Shown here piece by piece: positions 41,868-49,347 of a stretch of DNA of 64,000 bases. This DNA comes from a bacterium D16-34. GTDB lineage: Bacteria; Actinomycetota; Coriobacteriia; Coriobacteriales; Eggerthellaceae. The notes below the pieces were generated by a model. It saw only the letters and a program-made list of their open reading frames with translations. It did not search any database and was not told the origin of the DNA. Position 1 is the first letter of the stretch; each line of letters begins with the position of its first letter. Both the position numbers and the translations under genes were made by a program. Location: assembly GCA_003612515.1 (NCBI GenBank), contig RAZB01000001.1:496001-560000 (forward strand), in the 5' to 3' direction.

Positions 41868-42977
41868 ATGCAAACAAAAAATCCTTCAGCTGAACGCAAG
41901 CAACCAGAACACGACGTTTCTTTGCACAATCAATCGACTGCTTTGCATGACACTCCATCTCAGTTTTCAACAAAGCCAACGAAAGCGCCCAAAAAGCACA
42001 AAGCACTCCGTGTGTTTGGCATCGTGATCGCTGTCGTTGTTGCGCTTTTGATCTGCGTGGTTGCAGGTGTCAATATTTTTGTGCATACCACATATGCCTC
42101 GTTTTACGAAAAAGCTGAACCGCAGTTTCAGATTCCTGGTATCAACGAAGGCTTCATTCCCCAAGATCTTGACTATCTTGGCGAAGCAGATTCATGGTTG
42201 TTTAGCGGATATACCTCCGATGGCTCTCCTTCGGCGATTTATAGGCGGGCATCCGACGGAAGCGTTGATCGCATATTGGTGGATCTGCCCGATGAAACGG
42301 TTTACGACGGGCATGGATCAGGCATAACATCAGAAGGTAGTTTTGCATTTCTAACGTGCGAAGGCGGATACCTTGTTTTGCAAGCGTCCGATTTAGCGGC
42401 GGCGAAAGATGGGGATCATATCTCGGTAATTGACAAGGTGGATCTTGATTTTACGCCATCGTTTCTCAATATCGAAAACGGGTCGCTGTATGTAGGCAAT
42501 TTCTACTATCCAGAAAAATATGAAACTCCCGACGAGCATCGAATTACTACGCCGGATGGAACGCTGAACCCTGCAGTTATTTATGTATACGAAAAAGATG
42601 CCGAGGCGCCTTACGGGTTTTCTCAGCAGGCAGCATGTGTTTACTCAATTCGCGATAAGGTGCAAGGCTGTGCACAAACCGCAGATAACAAGCTTGTTTT
42701 GTCGTGCTCGTATGGGTTGGCAACCTCGAATTTGACCGTGTATGACTTGGGAAAAATTGTCCAAGACGGAACATTTGAAGCGGATGGTCGCGAAGTGCCA
42801 CTTTATGCGCTCGATTCGCGTAGTTTGGTGGAAAACCTTGATGCGCCGCCAATGTCTGAAGGTATCGAAGGTCACGATGGTTTGATTTATACAACCGACG
42901 AGGCTGCTTCAAACAAATATATTTTCGGCAAGCTCTATGGAGCAGGGCAGGTGTATGCGCTCAACCTCAACTCTTAA
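41868..42977 (+). CDS. Membrane-anchored extracytoplasmic protein of unknown function
   Basis: 369 residues. The ATG at 41868 has only a weak GAAAG upstream; a GTG three codons earlier is an alternative. About 45 polar residues and a lysine-rich stretch (KAPKKHKALR) precede a single membrane segment (about residues 50-70), so the C-terminal ~300 residues should be outside the cell. That part has repeated short strands and turns (GEADSWLFSGY, GSFAFLTCEGGYLVL, NGSLYVGNFYYP, DNKLVLSCSYG, DGLIYTTDEA), a pattern that suggests a beta-propeller. There is no catalytic motif and no anchor. I do not recognise the family. It is a single gene with a hairpin after it. Confidence 0.6.
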   Translation: MQTKNPSAERKQPEHDVSLHNQSTALHDTPSQFSTKPTKAPKKHKALRVFGIVIAVVVALLICVVAGVNIFVHTTYASFYEKAEPQFQIPGINEGFIPQDLDYLGEADSWLFSGYTSDGSPSAIYRRASDGSVDRILVDLPDETVYDGHGSGITSEGSFAFLTCEGGYLVLQASDLAAAKDGDHISVIDKVDLDFTPSFLNIENGSLYVGNFYYPEKYETPDEHRITTPDGTLNPAVIYVYEKDAEAPYGFSQQAACVYSIRDKVQGCAQTADNKLVLSCSYGLATSNLTVYDLGKIVQDGTFEADGREVPLYALDSRSLVENLDAPPMSEGIEGHDGLIYTTDEAASNKYIFGKLYGAGQVYALNLNS

Positions 42978-42982
42978 TGCAA

Positions 42983-43013
42983 AGAAGCTGCACCCGATTT
43001 GGATGCAGCTTCT
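42983..43013. terminator. Hairpin between the unknown gene and the flavoprotein gene
   Basis: AGAAGCTGCA (42983-42992) mirrors TGCAGCTTCT (43004-43013). It lacks a long T-tract but sits 6 bases after the stop codon between convergent genes, so it may serve as terminator for both. Confidence 0.6.
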
Positions 43014-43076
43014 ATAGGGAGGGATGAGCGAATTGTCGGCTTGCGCAATCACGAGTTGCACGTCCGGCGAGAGGGA

Positions 43077-43130
43077 CACACCCGGTCAGGGACGCAGGCT
43101 TGCCGATAGGTCACACCCGATCAGAGGCGC
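43077..43130. repeat. Short imperfect direct repeat, 35-base period
   Basis: CACACCCGGTCAGGGACGC at 43077-43095 recurs as CACACCCGATCAGAGGCGC at 43112-43130. It lies between the hairpin and the end of the flavoprotein gene. No function evident. Confidence 0.6.
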
Positions 43131-43143
43131 GCAAGCTTACCCG

Positions 43144-44838
43144 TTAAGCATTAACGATGTTTTCGGCAGCAACATAACCCCAAGTCAAAGCTGAACCATG
43201 TGAGTTGCCGTTGATGAACACCGGATAGTCAACTGCATAACGACCACCAGAAGCGTTGCCTACAGCCCAAAGACCTGCGATGGGCTCGTCGTTTTCGTCG
43301 AGCACTTGTAGATCACCGTTGACCACCAAGCCAGTTGGAACTGCGAGCGTTGCCGGTCCGAAACGAACAGCGGTAAATGGGCCTTCCTTGATCGGGTAGA
43401 GCAACTCAGCGCGCTTGTAGAACTTGGTGTCTTCGCCGCTTTCGCATGCTTGGTTATACTCGTCAATTTCAGCCTGCAGAACTGCAGCATCAACGCCCAT
43501 AGCCTTTGCCAGCTCTTCAATCGTGTCGCACTCGAATGCATCTTTGCCGCCATCAACTGCGGTTTGTACAACACTTGCTACCGATACTGCCGGGATGATG
43601 CAGGTGTCAGGATCGGACTCTTCGCCATATACGCGAGCAAGCGTATCCCAGAACTGACCGCCACCATATTGGTACGAGTCCTTGATGTCGCGCTTCCAGT
43701 TGGCATCAAAGATTGACCAGGCGAATTGGTCGTCGCCAGGCTGATTGAGAATGTTGATCGACTTTGCCTGAATCCAGCTATCCTCGTTCATAAAGCGCTT
43801 GCCCTGGCTGTTGACATGCAAGAAAGGACCGGCGAACTGGGTGTAAGCAATCAGGTGAATCATGGTCGGAGCAGCGCCTTCTTGCATGCGGCCACCAACC
43901 CACATGCCCATCTTTTGGCCGTCGCCGGTATTGGCGCCAGCCGGGGTGTACATGTTGACGTGCGGCTTGAGTGCCAGCTCATCGCCGTAAGCGCGAAGCA
44001 TCTCTTCGTCGCCAGAAATGTCACCGGTTGCCAAAATGATGCCTTTGGTGCCTACGAACTTCTTGTAGCCATCGGCGTCTTTGGCGATGACCGCAGTTAC
44101 GCGATCGTCGTCTTTGACCAGCTGCTCAGCTGGGCACTCAAAGCGATAGTCAGCACCATTTTCAACTGACTTGCGATAAAGCACATACATCGGCGCAGTT
44201 TGATTATCGGTGTTGTCTTCCCATTCGCCAACAGCCAAATGCGTGCCAAGATGCTCGTAGGGATTGCCCAGATAACGCGCACCCATGGGCAGCAGCGTGC
44301 ACTCGCCGTCACTTTGCTCAACCATCCAGTCCAAAACTTCGCCCGAGCGCTCAAGGAACAGGCGAACCAGGTCATGGTTGATGCGGTTGCCGCACAAGCT
44401 TTGCCAATCGGCAGCAATAGCGGACTTGGGGTCTTGTTCGATGCCCATCTCTTCCATGGCCTTGGTCATATAGGCAGCGAAGTGCCCACCGCGAGAAGAG
44501 GGGATGTTGGCCTTCTCAAGCACCGTTACCGTTGCGCCCAACTCGGTTGCGCGGCATGCAGCAGAAACACCCGAAAGACCAGCGCCCACAACGATAATGT
44601 CAGACTCGACGGTCTCAACAATTTGGTCGTCGGCAATTGGCGCGGGCGGAGTATCCCAAGACCATTGCGTGCCCGTGGTGGCAAGGTTATCTGAGCTTGT
44701 GCTCGTGTTGTTTGCGGCTTGAGTGTCTTGAGCTTCAGAAGCGCTTGGCGAACATGCTGTCATAGCTCCAATTGCAGCTAATGCGCTCGTTGCGGCAGCG
44801 CCGGTTAAAAATCCGCGGCGTGAAAGATTTCCAGACAT
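43144..44838 (-). CDS. Tat-exported FAD-binding fumarate-reductase-like flavoprotein
   Basis: 564 residues. The ATG at 44838 follows GGGAG; upstream in-frame ATGs are less well placed. A twin-arginine signal (SRRGFL, residues 6-11) leads to MTAC with Cys29, so it may be a Tat-exported lipoprotein. The FAD dinucleotide fold is at residues 81-90 (IIVVGAGLSG), and the family motif GKRFMNED lies mid-protein. It belongs to the FAD-binding-2 group with fumarate and urocanate reductases. The C-terminal substrate loop reads YAVDYPVFINGNSHG rather than the usual G-x-N-R-LGGN of fumarate reductases, so the acceptor is probably a different organic compound. Electrons would come from menaquinol through a separate carrier; no cytochrome c subunit is adjacent. 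Divergent from a LuxR regulator that probably controls it. Confidence 0.85.
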   Translation of the reverse strand: MSGNLSRRGFLTGAAATSALAAIGAMTACSPSASEAQDTQAANNTSTSSDNLATTGTQWSWDTPPAPIADDQIVETVESDIIVVGAGLSGVSAACRATELGATVTVLEKANIPSSRGGHFAAYMTKAMEEMGIEQDPKSAIAADWQSLCGNRINHDLVRLFLERSGEVLDWMVEQSDGECTLLPMGARYLGNPYEHLGTHLAVGEWEDNTDNQTAPMYVLYRKSVENGADYRFECPAEQLVKDDDRVTAVIAKDADGYKKFVGTKGIILATGDISGDEEMLRAYGDELALKPHVNMYTPAGANTGDGQKMGMWVGGRMQEGAAPTMIHLIAYTQFAGPFLHVNSQGKRFMNEDSWIQAKSINILNQPGDDQFAWSIFDANWKRDIKDSYQYGGGQFWDTLARVYGEESDPDTCIIPAVSVASVVQTAVDGGKDAFECDTIEELAKAMGVDAAVLQAEIDEYNQACESGEDTKFYKRAELLYPIKEGPFTAVRFGPATLAVPTGLVVNGDLQVLDENDEPIAGLWAVGNASGGRYAVDYPVFINGNSHGSALTWGYVAAENIVNA

Positions 44839-44990
44839 ACGTATTCTCCCTTCCATGGTTATGTCGTAAGTTGCAAACGCCCCCATTGCGTTTGTGGGAG
44901 TTATTCTGCGAAAATCCAGAAATGAAAACACCCGCTGAAAAGTTCCATATTTGCACGAAAAACCAAAATAGTACGAAAGGTGCTATATGG

Positions 44991-45020
44991 TTGTACCTCG
45001 TGTTTTGCGAAAATTAGATA
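44991..45020 (+). promoter_or_regulatory. Candidate promoter of the LuxR regulator gene
   Basis: TTGTAC at 44991-44996 and TAGATA at 45015-45020, 18 bases apart. The 213-base divergent region also has several short TTGCACGAAA/GTACGAAA-like repeats (44951-44980) that could be shared regulator sites. Confidence 0.35.
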
Positions 45021-45051
45021 CGCTACTTACGGGGTAGTTTAGGAGGGAATT

Positions 45052-46482
45052 ATGTCCGCGCGCGAAGCGAGTGCACAAACGCACTCTCATTCATATTTCC
45101 ATCTGATCGGATTTAGTTTTTGGCAAGCTTGGTGGTTGCTTGCTATGAATACGAGCGTCATTATTCCGCAAGAGCCGCACATGGAACCGTTTGTGAATCC
45201 GGTTTTCGCCATAACGGTTTTTACGACGCTTGGGTATTTAGCTATAGCGCTCATCGGCATGAGGTTCGGAACGTTTAGCACGCAAAGGAGAAGCTATATT
45301 GCAGCCGCGCTTTGTGCTTCTTTTGGCTCAATTGGCTTGAGTTTGTTTCCCATGATTGGCGCCGGTGTGGGTGTGTCGGGGCTGTTTTATCTGAGCTCTT
45401 TGGCGTTTTCGGTAGGCAATGCGTTGCTGCTGATCATGTGGGGTGAGCTGTGGTCAACGTGGGCATCGGGTCGCGTTGGCACGTGTCTAATTGCGTCATA
45501 CACCTTCGCTTTTGTGCTGTACTTGGCAATTACCGCACTTCCCGGCTTGCTCGCATCGGTCATCTCGTGCTTGCTGCCGGTTGCTTCTGTGGTGGCGCTT
45601 TACCAGGCACGACACGAAGAGCGCCGCTTGGCTTCGCAGGTCGAATACGTCACAGAATCAATCTCGGCTTGGAAAGTTATTGTGGCTGCTGGCGCAATCG
45701 GTTTGATACATGGATTTGTGCAATGCGCAATCAAGGTGGCCAATTTCGACGAACAGTTGCTGCATTTTTCGCAAGTTGTCTCAGCGCTGGTCTTGCTGGC
45801 CATACTCATCTATTTATTGGCGAAGCAACCAGCCACAGCGTCCATCACATTTTACAAACCTATTGTGCCGCTTTTTATCGCGGGTATGGTATTGATGGTC
45901 GTTTTGCCTTTTCAGTGGGGGTTTGTCGGCAACGGACTGGCGATTTCTGCCGTATTTTGTGTGGACATGTTGGTGATGTTGGTTTCTACCGATTATGCAT
46001 TTCGCACGCGCAAACCGGTTGCTGTGTGTTTTGGTTTTTCGCTTTTGGCCATGCGGACGGGCACCACGTGTGCGCTCGCTTTGGTTGGCGCGTTGGAAGT
46101 ATCGAACTTATTTAGCGAAGAGGTATTTTCAAACACGCTTTTGTTGTTTTGCATCGGTATTGCTTTTATCGGATCCTTTGTGTTTACCTCGGCCGATCTT
46201 TCGAAGTTGTATCGAGCAAAACCAACAGGCAATGTGAGCGCCGATTCTGCCGTGCATGTTGAGTCTGTCGCGCAGGCATGCGGGCTGACTCCGCGCGAAA
46301 CTGAGGTATTGGCGCTGCTGGCTGCCGGTCGCAGCGTGCCCTATATTGCGAGCGATCTTTGCATAGCAGAGAGCACGGTAAAGCATCATACTTCCAGTAT
46401 TTATCGAAAAATAGGCGTCTCGGACAAACAGAGTCTCATTGACGTCATTATGCAAGGCGCTGTTGGGAAGGGTGCTTGGTAA
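45052..46482 (+). CDS. LuxR-family transcriptional regulator with a 12-segment membrane domain
   Basis: 476 residues. The ATG follows GGAGGG. Residues about 15-390 are hydrophobic, with roughly 12 membrane segments; the C-terminal ~65 residues are a LuxR/FixJ helix-turn-helix (LTPRETEVLALLAAGRS, then IAESTVKHHTSSIYRKIGV). No receiver or other sensory domain is present, so the membrane part itself probably senses the signal. Such regulators are numerous in Eggerthellaceae and usually sit beside reductases and transporters. Here it is divergent from the Tat flavoprotein, whose expression it probably controls in response to the substrate. The ligand is unknown. Confidence 0.85.
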   Translation: MSAREASAQTHSHSYFHLIGFSFWQAWWLLAMNTSVIIPQEPHMEPFVNPVFAITVFTTLGYLAIALIGMRFGTFSTQRRSYIAAALCASFGSIGLSLFPMIGAGVGVSGLFYLSSLAFSVGNALLLIMWGELWSTWASGRVGTCLIASYTFAFVLYLAITALPGLLASVISCLLPVASVVALYQARHEERRLASQVEYVTESISAWKVIVAAGAIGLIHGFVQCAIKVANFDEQLLHFSQVVSALVLLAILIYLLAKQPATASITFYKPIVPLFIAGMVLMVVLPFQWGFVGNGLAISAVFCVDMLVMLVSTDYAFRTRKPVAVCFGFSLLAMRTGTTCALALVGALEVSNLFSEEVFSNTLLLFCIGIAFIGSFVFTSADLSKLYRAKPTGNVSADSAVHVESVAQACGLTPRETEVLALLAAGRSVPYIASDLCIAESTVKHHTSSIYRKIGVSDKQSLIDVIMQGAVGKGAW

Positions 46483-46510
46483 TAGGGTCGGGCAAGCATG
46501 GGGCTCTTTT

Positions 46511-46577
46511 CTCGTGGGCGAACCCCCAGTCGGCTTCCCCGGCAGGCTTTCCTCGTGGGCGAATCCCCAGCCGCTTC
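46511..46577. repeat. Imperfect direct repeat, 41-base period
   Basis: CTCGTGGGCGAACCCCCAGTC at 46511 recurs as CTCGTGGGCGAATCCCCAGCC at 46552, each followed by a GGCTTC or GCTTC. It lies in the 200 bases between the LuxR gene and the response regulator gene. Confidence 0.65.
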
Positions 46578-46684
46578 AACCTCAGCCAACCGTGCACGTA
46601 ATTCTTAATATTTACTGAGAAGTATCGTTTCAACTAAGCAATGCAGGTATGATGAAATCCGTCGATTATTCGGAGAGGATTTCC

Positions 46685-47356
46685 ATGCGTGTCTTGCTGG
46701 TTGAAGACGACCAAGCTATCGTGAATGCACTCAGTATGCTGTTGCAAAATGAAGGATACAGCGTTTCGACATGTGACGCTCAAACGCAAGCATGCGAACT
46801 GTTAACCAAGCAAGCATTTGATATCGCACTGCTTGACGTGACACTTGCTCAAGGCAATGGCTTTGCGGTCTGCGCGGCGGCAAAGCAAGTGGCACCAGAT
46901 ATGCCCGTTATATTCTTGACAGCCTCCGATGACGAATATTCCACCGTGGCCGGACTGGACATGGGGGCGGTCGATTACATTTCTAAGCCTTTCAGAACCC
47001 AAGAGTTGCTTTCGCGCATGCGTGTGGCACTACGTCATGCCGGGCGTTCTGAGTCCATATTTGCGGTTTCTGACCTTCGTTTAGATACAGCAGCTGCGCA
47101 GGTCACAAAAGGAGGAGTTGAGCTGTACCTCTCTGCGCTTGAGTATAAGCTGCTGCTGTATTTCCTTCAGCATAAGGGCCAGCTGATCACGCGCGAAAAT
47201 CTGCGAGATGCCATCTGGGATACAGCGGGCGAATATGTTTCAGACAATGCGCTTAATGTATACATCAAGCGTCTTCGTGAGAAAATTGAGACCAACCCGG
47301 CGAAGCCGTCAATTATTTTGACGGTACGTGGTTTAGGTTATAAAGTTGGCGAATAG
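46685..47356 (+). CDS. OmpR/PhoB-family response regulator
   Basis: 223 residues. The ATG at 46685 follows GGAGAGGA. The receiver domain has acidic residues E7-D9, phosphoacceptor D51 (DIALLDVT), T79 and K101 (SKPF). The C-terminal winged helix (about residues 130-220) has the typical LSALEYKLLLYFLQHKG and NVYIKRLREKIE segments. Its partner is the histidine kinase 117 bases downstream, followed by an ABC transporter; this order is typical of BceRS/VanRS-like systems that induce a transporter when a cell-wall-active compound is present. Confidence 0.9.
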   Translation: MRVLLVEDDQAIVNALSMLLQNEGYSVSTCDAQTQACELLTKQAFDIALLDVTLAQGNGFAVCAAAKQVAPDMPVIFLTASDDEYSTVAGLDMGAVDYISKPFRTQELLSRMRVALRHAGRSESIFAVSDLRLDTAAAQVTKGGVELYLSALEYKLLLYFLQHKGQLITRENLRDAIWDTAGEYVSDNALNVYIKRLREKIETNPAKPSIILTVRGLGYKVGE

Positions 47357-47473
47357 CGCGTCAACTAGTGTGATAAATTTTGCGAATAACAGCGTTGAAA
47401 CTAAGGTTATAGGACAAAACTAAGATATCAATAAAGGCGCCACGTATGCAGGCGCTCGATTTTAGTAGGGGGC

Positions 47474-48529
47474 ATGGTGGGTTCTTGGGATTCATTTGTA
47501 CGGCAGTGCGTCATGCTTGTGTGCATTATGGCTGCATGTGTTGTCGGTTCGTGGATTGCGGTCTCATCGTCAGCCGCATTAAGCTGTGCTGTGTGCGGAA
47601 TCTGTGCGGTAGGGTTTTTTGTGGCGGTATCTTTGTATCGACACCAACAGGTGTCTCGCCTTGCGCTTGAAATTGATGAGGTGTTGCACGGATCGTCGCG
47701 TGTGAGTTTTACCAACTGCCGAGAAGGTGATATTGCTGTTTTGTCTAACGAGCTGGGCAAAATGCTCGATAGGCTCAGGAGAACTTCAGAGCAGCTTGCA
47801 GAAGAGCGCAATGCCTTATCAGACGCTCTAGCTGATATCTCGCATCAAATTCGCACGCCGCTTACGGCCATGACGCTTATGTTGCCGCAAATTGAAATGG
47901 CACATGATATGCGCGAGCGCAAAGTGGCTTTGCGTCAGTTAGAAACACAGGTAGATCGTGTATCGTGGCTGGTAACTACGCTGTTGAAACTTGCGAAAGT
48001 TGATGCGGGGGCTTTGCAGGTTGAGCATCAAAGTGTGTGCGTCGAAGAGGTAATTACTCGGGCGGTAAGCCCGCTTGCAACCGCACTTGATATTCGCGAT
48101 ATCGCCCTTGTAACGAGCGGGAATATGTCTGCTGTATATGAAGGAGATGCGCGTTGGAGCGCTGAAGCACTGGAAAACATTATCAAGAATTGCATGGAGC
48201 ATACACCTGTTGGTGGCTCAATTGAGGTTGAGGTTCGCGCCGATACTTTGGAAACTAAGATGATCGTGCGCGATAGCGGAAAAGGCATCTCCTCGCAGGA
48301 TTTACCGCACTTGTTCGAACGATTCTACCGAGGGCAGCACGCAACGAACGATCATGCGGGCTTTGGCGTGGGTTTGTCCTTGGCTTTTTCGCTCATCTCT
48401 GCACAAGGCGGCTCGTTGCGAGCCTACAACATGCAAGACGAACGGGAGGCGGAAGGGCTTTCCGCCGCTGGTGGTAAAAGGGAACACGGCGCGTGTTTCG
48501 AGATTACGTTTCCCCAGATGATCGTCTAA
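47474..48529 (+). CDS. Sensor histidine kinase partner of the OmpR regulator
   Basis: 351 residues. Two membrane segments (about 12-30 and 36-56) with almost no extracellular loop, then a short linker, then HisKA with H124 (DISHQIRTPL) and HATPase_c with the N box (NIIKNCMEHT), G1 (DSGKGIS), F box (FERFYRG) and G2 (GFGVGLSL). The lack of an external sensor domain fits 'intramembrane-sensing' kinases, which often take their signal from a partner ABC transporter. The ATG at 47474 has a GGGGG very close upstream; ATG at 47513 is an alternative that would shorten the first segment. The 137 bases after it contain no terminator. Confidence 0.85.
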   Translation: MVGSWDSFVRQCVMLVCIMAACVVGSWIAVSSSAALSCAVCGICAVGFFVAVSLYRHQQVSRLALEIDEVLHGSSRVSFTNCREGDIAVLSNELGKMLDRLRRTSEQLAEERNALSDALADISHQIRTPLTAMTLMLPQIEMAHDMRERKVALRQLETQVDRVSWLVTTLLKLAKVDAGALQVEHQSVCVEEVITRAVSPLATALDIRDIALVTSGNMSAVYEGDARWSAEALENIIKNCMEHTPVGGSIEVEVRADTLETKMIVRDSGKGISSQDLPHLFERFYRGQHATNDHAGFGVGLSLAFSLISAQGGSLRAYNMQDEREAEGLSAAGGKREHGACFEITFPQMIV

Positions 48530-48666
48530 AACAACACCGAAGCTTGTAACGTTTGGTGGGTTTGTGTCATGTTAAATTACAAAACCGTAATGTGCGCGTT
48601 ATGGCCTGTTAAGTGGCACCAGTCATACTCATGGCAGACCTGTAAAAGGAGAAGAAAGGTTTTGGC

Positions 48667-49347
48667 ATGGACATTTTGACAGTCAGCCATCTCAGCAAAA
48701 TTTATGGCAAAGGAGAGACAGCAACACGCGCACTTGACGATGTCTCCTTTTCAATTACAGAGGGCGAATTTGTTGCCATTGTTGGCTCGTCGGGATCAGG
48801 TAAATCGACACTCTTGCATTTGATGGGCGGGGTGGATCGGCCAACTTCAGGTAAAGTGCTTTTGAACGGGCAAGACGTCTATGCGCGAAGTGACGAAGAG
48901 CTCGCAGTGTTTCGTCGTCGCGAAGTGGGGCTGGTGTATCAGTTCTATAACCTGGTGCCGGTTCTCAATGTGGTAGAAAACATGACGCTTCCTGTTGCGC
49001 TTGATGGGCGAGCCATCAATCAAGATCGTTTGGCCGGATTGCTCGATAAGCTGGGTCTTTGCGGCAAAGAAAGCCATTTGCCGAGTCAGCTTTCAGGAGG
49101 TCAGCAACAACGCGTGGCCATTGGTCGTGCTCTCATGAATGCCCCAGCGGTCGTGTTGGCAGATGAGCCGACCGGCAATCTGGACACGCATAATTCACGT
49201 GACATTTTGAAGTTGCTACAAGATTCAAATCGCGATTTCGGTCAAACGCTCGTCATGATTACCCATGACGAAACTATCGCACGAGCAGCTGATCGCATTA
49301 TTGCCATTGAGGACGGTCGGGTCGTTCGCGACGAAAGGATTCGCTGA
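48667..49347 (+). CDS. ABC transporter ATP-binding protein (MacB/LolD/BceA type)
   Basis: 226 residues. AAAGG precedes the ATG by seven bases. Walker A GSSGSGKST, Q-loop region LVYQFYNLVPVL, signature LSGGQQQRV, Walker B VVLADEPTGNLD and H-loop MITHDE are all present. It is the cytoplasmic ATPase of the permease that starts at its last base (TGATG). This subfamily drives mechanotransmission rather than classic transport: removal of antimicrobial peptides, lipoproteins or similar from the membrane. Confidence 0.92.
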   Translation: MDILTVSHLSKIYGKGETATRALDDVSFSITEGEFVAIVGSSGSGKSTLLHLMGGVDRPTSGKVLLNGQDVYARSDEELAVFRRREVGLVYQFYNLVPVLNVVENMTLPVALDGRAINQDRLAGLLDKLGLCGKESHLPSQLSGGQQQRVAIGRALMNAPAVVLADEPTGNLDTHNSRDILKLLQDSNRDFGQTLVMITHDETIARAADRIIAIEDGRVVRDERIR

